The notes below the pieces were generated by a model. That model saw nothing but the letters and a program-made list of their open reading frames with translations. It made no database searches and was not told the origin of the DNA. From assembly GCF_007830235.1 (NCBI RefSeq), contig NZ_VLKI01000010.1, positions 62,001 to 126,000 of the forward strand: 64,000 nucleotides of DNA. The letters are read 5' to 3'. A program made the position numbers and the translations under genes. The DNA is from Cytobacillus oceanisediminis (GTDB lineage: Bacteria; Bacillota; Bacilli; Bacillales; Cytobacillaceae). Shown piece by piece: positions 60,267 to 64,000 of the stretch. Each line of letters starts with the position of its first letter. Positions within the stretch are counted from its first letter, which is position 1.

Positions 60267-60317
60267 TGTGCTTTAACTTAGTCTATCTTAAAAAATTATA
60301 ACAAATCGTTAAAAAGT

Positions 60318-60345
60318 TGAAACTTTTTTTAACCTCATCCGTAAA
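60318..60345 (+). promoter_or_regulatory. SigW promoter of ysdB
   Basis: TGAAAC (60318-60323), a 16-base spacer and CGTAAA (60340-60345) fit the SigW consensus TGAAAC-N16-CGTA closely. B. subtilis ysdB is in the SigW regulon. Confidence 0.9.
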
Positions 60346-60376
60346 GTAAAGAAAATAATATTGGAGGGCTGTTATT

Positions 60377-60790
60377 ATGTGGCTCCTGCGCATGCTGCTG
60401 TTTGCACTTATCCTTTTTCTCATTTACAGCGCTATAAAGTATCTTTTAAATTCTAAGCGAAAGCTGGAACTTGCCCATGAACAGAAACGTTATTATTTTT
60501 GGGATGACCAGGAAAATGTCCGGAAAAATTTCCTGATTACGTATAAAGGTGTTTTATTTGAAGGCGAAAAGTACCTTGGTACAACCGATAACGCTTTTGA
60601 AGTAGTCTCCATTTTCATCTGGCCCCGAAGCACCGCTGCCCTTAAAGGAATGGTTCGGGAAGATTTTATTTTTATTGAAAGAAAGATAACGGAGGCCTAT
60701 CCTAATGCAAAAATTGACTGGAAAAGCCCTGTTAAAGAGTTCATGCATAAAACGGCTTCACCTGGCGAGCCATATATAGATCATATGTAA
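60377..60790 (+). CDS. ysdB: SigW-controlled membrane-associated protein YsdB
   Basis: A 137-residue protein with one N-terminal membrane helix (about 3-25) and a conserved soluble domain: NVRKNFLITYKGVLFEGEKY (about 52-71) and AKIDWKSPVKEF. This matches B. subtilis YsdB. A cell-envelope stress role is inferred from the SigW promoter. Ribosome site GGAGGG. The function is unknown. Confidence 0.9.
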   Translation: MWLLRMLLFALILFLIYSAIKYLLNSKRKLELAHEQKRYYFWDDQENVRKNFLITYKGVLFEGEKYLGTTDNAFEVVSIFIWPRSTAALKGMVREDFIFIERKITEAYPNAKIDWKSPVKEFMHKTASPGEPYIDHM

Positions 60791-60825
60791 AAAAAAACGT
60801 TCGGATGGACCGAACGTTTTTTTAT
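60788..60825. terminator. Bidirectional terminator between ysdB and the TVP38 gene
   Basis: AAAAAAACGTTCGG and CCGAACGTTTTTTT form a perfect stem with a 5-base loop. Confidence 0.92.
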
Positions 60826-61391
60826 GCTGTTTTAAAGAATTCCTTCCACTTTATAACGGTTACCTTTTCCCTCAAAATAAAAACCAAAATAGCAAGAGAA
60901 AGCAAGATTAAAAGAATCATTGATGGAGTAAAACGACTGATGAATTCTCCGAACACTGTATAAAAGACTGCCAGCGGCAAATTGCTTACCCAAGAGTTTT
61001 TCACATAATCACTAAAACTCTTGTTTCTTTCCATCAGACAAAAATTCAGCAAATGGTAGTGGATAAATGGAATTAGCCTTAGAACAGCAACTTGCCCGAC
61101 AGTCAGATTCCGGTACTCCCCGAACCACCTCTTTTTTAACAATGAAAGCTTTTCATGAGTCCTTGGCATTTTGCTAATCATAAAATAAAAGAGAATACTG
61201 CTCATCATTAATCCGATAATCGAGAATACAGAACCAAAAAAGCTTCCAAACAGAACTCCACCTGTCACGCAAACAAGCGGGACGGGAATAAATAAAACCT
61301 GCCGTATAATATGAAAAAAGATAAAAGCAATGGGAGCAAGAATTCCAGCAGTCTCCACGATCACAAACAACAGTGACAATTGATCATTCAT
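60822..61391 (-). CDS. TVP38/TMEM64-family membrane protein
   Basis: A 189-residue DedA-like protein with five or six membrane helices. The family core is seen in FIPVPLVCVTGGVLFGSFFG (about 34-53) and LRLIPFIHYHLLNF (about 104-117). Such proteins are linked to lipid scrambling or flipping. The gene does not belong to the conserved B. subtilis order here. It is convergent with ysdB. Confidence 0.82.
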   Translation of the reverse strand: MNDQLSLLFVIVETAGILAPIAFIFFHIIRQVLFIPVPLVCVTGGVLFGSFFGSVFSIIGLMMSSILFYFMISKMPRTHEKLSLLKKRWFGEYRNLTVGQVAVLRLIPFIHYHLLNFCLMERNKSFSDYVKNSWVSNLPLAVFYTVFGEFISRFTPSMILLILLSLAILVFILREKVTVIKWKEFFKTA

Positions 61392-61455
61392 GCATCCACC
61401 TTCTCCCGGCTGTCATTCTGGGTGTTCACTAAAGCTTATGGAGGGCCATGCCTGC

Positions 61456-61728
61456 TTATGACAATTGAATGATAAGGTACAGAATTAATCCAGCTTCCAG
61501 CAAGGCTAAAGAAGGCAATCCAAATTTAAACTGAAGATGTTTCGTTTTATGCCTGAACGTGTTCATTCCGAGGGTCATCCCGGCTGCTCCGCTTAGAAAT
61601 GCAACAAGCCAGAGAGTCTTTTCGCTGATCCGGTACTGATTCCTTTTCGCCTTTTCTTTATCGACTTTCATTAAGAAAAATCCAGCTATATTCACGAGCA
61701 GATAGATGATGACAATTGTTTTAATCAT
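61456..61728 (-). CDS. ysdA: DUF1294 membrane protein YsdA
   Basis: A 90-residue protein with three membrane segments. The family motif is MKVDKEKAKRNQYRISEKTL (about 20-39) with GAAGMTLGMNTFRHKTKH. It matches B. subtilis YsdA, just after rplT. Its function is unknown. Confidence 0.88.
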   Translation of the reverse strand: MIKTIVIIYLLVNIAGFFLMKVDKEKAKRNQYRISEKTLWLVAFLSGAAGMTLGMNTFRHKTKHLQFKFGLPSLALLEAGLILYLIIQLS

Positions 61729-61794
61729 CGATAGTCTCCTTTTGTATGTATTAAGTCTCTAATGAGCTTAAGGGAAAAGCAAGCTGCTGTCTAT

Positions 61795-61935
61795 AAAGTG
61801 AAACTTCAATCAGTGGGTGGCTTTTCCCCACTGATTGTTAGTTGACCCAATCGGGCCTTTACGGGCAGTTGGATTCCCGCTTAACTTCCTTCGGTTCCTC
61901 TGATTCTTGAAGAGGGAGACTTACTGCCTGTTAGA
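61795..61935 (-). other. Structured intergenic element between rplT and ysdA
   Basis: A perfect-looking hairpin AATCAGTGGG/CCCACTGATT (about 61808-61838) is followed by a second domain closed by GGGCAGT (about 61873) and ACTGCCT (about 61923), with an inner hairpin CTTCCTTCGG and GAAGAGGGAG. There is no coding frame. It looks like a structured RNA or a dispersed repeat; no identity is claimed. Confidence 0.55.
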
Positions 61936-61949
61936 CTGCGATAAAAGTG

Positions 61950-61990
61950 CATAAAAAAGCCATTCCCGTTTTAGAGAATGGCTGTTGTAT
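61950..61990 (-). terminator. Terminator of infC-rpmI-rplT
   Basis: CAGCCATTCTC and GGGAATGGCT pair and are followed by TTTTTTA on the minus strand. Confidence 0.9.
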
Positions 61991-61996
61991 TTATTA

Positions 61997-62356
61997 TTAC
62001 TTGCTAAGCTGCTGCTTTGCAACTGATGCTAATTCAGCAAATGCTTTTTCGTCAGCGATTGCTAATTCAGCAAGCATTTTACGGTTAACTTCGATGCCAG
62101 CAAGCTTTAAACCGTGCATTAAACGGCTGTAAGAAAGACCGTTCATGCGAGCTGCTGCGTTAATACGAGTAACCCAAAGTTTGCGGAAGTCGCGCTTTTT
62201 CTGGCGACGGTCGCGGTAAGCATACATTAGGGATTTCATAACCTGCTGGTTAGCAACTTTGTATAATGTATGTTTTGAACCGAAATAACCTTTAGCTAAT
62301 TTAATGACTTTTTTACGACGTTTGCGAGTAACTGTACCGCCTTTTACACGTGGCAT
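61997..62356 (-). CDS. rplT: 50S ribosomal protein L20
   Basis: A 119-residue, very basic protein, [20 protein letters not shown] at its start. L20 is needed for early 50S assembly and, in B. subtilis, represses its own operon by binding the infC leader. It is the last gene of the operon, 26 bases after rpmI. Confidence 0.98.
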   Translation of the reverse strand: MPRVKGGTVTRKRRKKVIKLAKGYFGSKHTLYKVANQQVMKSLMYAYRDRRQKKRDFRKLWVTRINAAARMNGLSYSRLMHGLKLAGIEVNRKMLAELAIADEKAFAELASVAKQQLSK

Positions 62357-62382
62357 ATTATTTCCCTCCTAATTTCGAGATA

Positions 62383-62583
62383 TTACTTAAGATTTACTAG
62401 TAAGTTACGGATGCGCTTGTAATCGCCTGAAGAAACAAGAGTTCCTTTGCGAAGCTTACGCTTTTGCTTTTGAGATTTGTTAGCGAACATATGGCTTCTG
62501 TAAGCATGAGAACGCTTCAGTTTACCAGAACCTGTTCTTTTGAAACGCTTAGCAGCGCCGCGGTGAGTTTTCATTTTTGGCAT
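62383..62583 (-). CDS. rpmI: 50S ribosomal protein L35
   Basis: A 66-residue basic protein, [20 protein letters not shown]. Length and order (infC-rpmI-rplT) are those of bacilli. It is 15 bases after infC. Confidence 0.98.
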   Translation of the reverse strand: MPKMKTHRGAAKRFKRTGSGKLKRSHAYRSHMFANKSQKQKRKLRKGTLVSSGDYKRIRNLLVNLK

Positions 62584-62598
62584 TGGGAATTCCTCCTC

Positions 62599-63114
62599 TT
62601 ACTTGTCGTTTTTCGGTGCTAAGACCATAAACATGCTTCGGCCATCCATTTTTGGATGTGATTCCACCGTTGCAACTTCATTGCATGCTTGTGCAAATCG
62701 GATTAAAACACGCTGGCCAATTTCCTTATGCGTAATGGCACGCCCTTTAAATCGGATCGATGCTTTTACTTTATCGCCTTTTTCAAGGAATTTAATAGCA
62801 TTGCGAAGTTTAGTATTAAAGTCATGCTCCTCAATAGTCGGGCTAAGGCGAACCTCTTTAATACTGATAATCTTCTGGTTTTTGCGAGCTTCTTTTTCTT
62901 TTTTCTGCTGCTCGAACTTGAACTTTCCGTAGTCCATGATACGGGCTACCGGAGGTTTCGCATTCGGTGCAACCAGAACAAGATCAAGATTTGCACGAGA
63001 AGCAATTTCAAGTGCGTCGAATTTTGATTTAATTCCTAACTGCTCGCCGTTTTGGTCAATAAGACGGACTTCGCGGGCGCGAATGCCCTCGTTTAACAAC
63101 ATATCTTTGCTAAT
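62599..63114 (-). CDS. infC: Translation initiation factor IF-3
   Basis: A 171-residue factor with the N-terminal [16 protein letters not shown], a linker, and the C-terminal decoding domain ([20 protein letters not shown]). Reading from the ATT at 63114 gives [16 protein letters not shown], which matches B. subtilis IF-3. The ribosome site TTGGAGGTG is at the right distance from ATT but 19 bases from the next ATG (63102). A rare ATT start is a conserved self-regulatory feature, as IF-3 rejects such starts. Confidence 0.93.
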   Translation of the reverse strand: MSKDMLLNEGIRAREVRLIDQNGEQLGIKSKFDALEIASRANLDLVLVAPNAKPPVARIMDYGKFKFEQQKKEKEARKNQKIISIKEVRLSPTIEEHDFNTKLRNAIKFLEKGDKVKASIRFKGRAITHKEIGQRVLIRFAQACNEVATVESHPKMDGRSMFMVLAPKNDK

Positions 63115-63166
63115 AGCTAGACACCTCCAAGGATTAATGCGAACACAACGTTTGGGTCAAGAATGA

Positions 63167-63203
63167 AACGAAAGCGCAAGCGCCTGCTGGAGCTAGACAA
63201 CCT
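63167..63203. repeat. Dispersed repeat family B, mini form in the infC leader (copy B3)
   Basis: GAAAGCGCAAGCGCCTGCTG and GGAGCTAGACA keep only the two ends of family B. It lies between the attenuator and the infC ribosome site. GGCGCTTGCGC folds as a small hairpin. Confidence 0.75.
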
Positions 63204-63301
63204 TATTATAAGAAGCTGCCAACTGCACCGGACCAAAGCTGAATCGCAAGTTGTGCAACATTTCTCTTCCCACAGAGGGAAGCAGAACTGTTTTTAACCA
63301 A

Positions 63302-63338
63302 ATAAAAAAGTGTGGATGAAAACACCCACACTTACGTA
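63302..63338 (-). terminator. Attenuator hairpin of the infC leader
   Basis: AAGTGTGGGTG and CATCCACACTT pair with loop TTTT and are followed by TTTTATTTGG on the minus strand. Confidence 0.88.
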
Positions 63339-63445
63339 TATAAACAGAAAATGTTCACGTAAAACCTGCCAACTGCACTTTGCGTCAATCAGGTGAGAAG
63401 CGGGTGCTTCTTCTTTTCCTCAAACTGTATTCAATTACCTTAGAT

Positions 63446-63475
63446 ACTATATCACAAAGTATTATTTCGTGTCAA
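63446..63475 (-). promoter_or_regulatory. SigA promoter of infC-rpmI-rplT
   Basis: TTGACA (63470-63475), an 18-base spacer and TATAGT (63446-63451) on the minus strand. Confidence 0.87.
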
Positions 63476-63579
63476 ACGAATAACTTTTATCACAACGAAG
63501 AAAAGCATAACAAAATATATCACTTTTTGCAATATGGTTTTATTATTTTTTTGGAAAAAGAATTAAGTACCAGTTTCTT

Positions 63580-63696
63580 CAGGGATTAACGTTGAAGAAA
63601 TATATCAACGAAATTTTTAAAATATCAACGAAAAATTTATTTTATCAACGAAAATCACCCATATATCAACGAATTTTCCAATATATCAACGAATCA
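63580..63696. repeat. Phased array 2: five units of TATCAACGAA at 20-21 bp
   Basis: TCAACG begins at 63605, 63625, 63645, 63666 and 63686 (spacing 20, 20, 21, 20), with a degenerate TTAACG at 63586. The spacers are AT-rich and unlike each other. It lies between the thrS terminator and the infC promoter. Confidence 0.9.
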
Positions 63697-63713
63697 GTCT
63701 CAGCAGACCTTGC

Positions 63714-63748
63714 AAGAGAAAAGGGCTGCAGTCTCAGCAGCCCCTCCA
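63714..63748 (-). terminator. Terminator of thrS
   Basis: GGGGCTGCTGAG and CTGCAGCCC pair and are followed by TTTTCTC, just after the thrS stop. Confidence 0.88.
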
Positions 63749-63756
63749 CATCGATA

Positions 63757-64000
63757 TTAGCGTTTAACTTCAGCATTTAAAGCTGAGATGAAATCTTCAA
63801 ATGGAACTGTTTCTGATTTTTGCTCTCCATACTTGCGGACATTGACAGCTTTTTCAGCTACTTCATTGTCTCCGACTACAAGCATGTAAGGAGTTTTTTG
63901 CATTTGCGCTTCACGGATTTTATAGCCGATTTTTTCATTGCGATCATCAAGCTCAACGCGGAAGCCTTCTGCCTGAAGCTGCTCCTGTACCTGCTTTGCA
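63757..64000 (-). CDS. thrS: Threonyl-tRNA synthetase, C-terminal fragment
   Basis: The last 80 codons; the gene continues beyond the right edge. The fragment reads EGFRVELDDRNEKIGYKIRE, MQKTPYMLVVGDNEV and VNVRKYGEQKSETVPFEDF, the anticodon-binding domain of ThrS. thrS lies upstream of infC in B. subtilis as well. Confidence 0.95.
   Translation of the reverse strand, partial: AKQVQEQLQAEGFRVELDDRNEKIGYKIREAQMQKTPYMLVVGDNEVAEKAVNVRKYGEQKSETVPFEDFISALNAEVKR

Larger units (their letters stand above)
63115..63439 (-). promoter_or_regulatory. L20-type autoregulatory leader of infC-rpmI-rplT
   Basis: The 325-base leader from the SigA start to infC contains the attenuator hairpin at 63302-63338. 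GTGCAGTTGGCAG occurs twice, at 63366-63378 before and 63216-63228 after the hairpin. Repression by L20 through premature termination is established in B. subtilis; the assignment here is by position and hairpin. Confidence 0.7.

Noticed and set aside
52215-63696. CRISPR array for the three phased repeats
   Set aside because: The repeated core is only 8-10 bp and the full period 19-21 bp. CRISPR repeats are longer than 20 bp with spacers of 25-40 bp, and no cas gene is present.

Overview
The window is chromosomal DNA of a spore-forming, low-GC Gram-positive bacterium of the family Bacillaceae. The evidence is GerE, GerM and SspI (sporulation and germination), L-box and T-box leaders, TTG/GTG starts behind strong AGGAGG sites, and a gene order that follows the Bacillus subtilis thrS-to-clpX segment almost gene for gene. 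Species cannot be fixed from sequence alone; the dispersed repeats look like those of the Cytobacillus/Mesobacillus/Neobacillus part of the family (impression from memory). Nearly everything is on the minus strand, so transcription runs from high to low coordinates.

Layout, low to high coordinate: clpX (first codons only) and tig; ysoA; the ilv-leu operon (ilvBHC-leuABCD) behind a Leu-specific T-box, with ilvE upstream; a tRNA-Arg(TCT); ysnB, rdgB, rph, gerM; recQ; racE and a MarR gene; gerE; thioesterase ysmA; sdhCAB; yslB (plus strand); lysC with an L-box; uvrC. From 29.5 to 38.3 kb lies an accessory island not found at this place in B. subtilis: a GT-C-like membrane protein, a Fur-controlled two-gene iron permease (an EfeU split into extracytoplasmic and membrane parts), a translationally coupled four-gene surface-glycan cluster (GT2, membrane phosphodiesterase, flippase-like protein, epimerase) and a Fur-controlled lipoprotein. 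The conserved backbone resumes with trxA, etfAB, fadB-fadR, lcfA, a DUF350 gene with a 27-codon peptide gene behind it, mutS2, polX, yshB, zapA, rnhC (plus), pheST with a Phe T-box, trmH-type ysgA, sspI (plus), a small-multidrug-export-like gene, the M42 peptidase ysdC, a dUTPase, ysdB (plus, SigW promoter), a TVP38 protein, ysdA, rplT-rpmI-infC and the end of thrS.

Functionally the window joins branched-chain amino-acid synthesis, the citric-acid cycle (SDH), lysine/diaminopimelate synthesis, beta-oxidation (lcfA, fadB, etfAB under FadR, possibly with ysmA), DNA repair (uvrC, recQ, mutS2, polX), translation (pheST, infC-rpmI-rplT, thrS) and iron uptake.

The least explained material is intergenic. 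There are three short arrays with a 19-21 bp period but different 8-10 bp cores (52.2, 58.1 and 63.6 kb); a dispersed repeat family A (five copies in long, medium and 58-bp mini forms); and a family B (three copies) that has entered the pheS T-box leader, the infC leader and the sdhC-sdhA gap. No complete insertion sequence, prophage or CRISPR array was seen.
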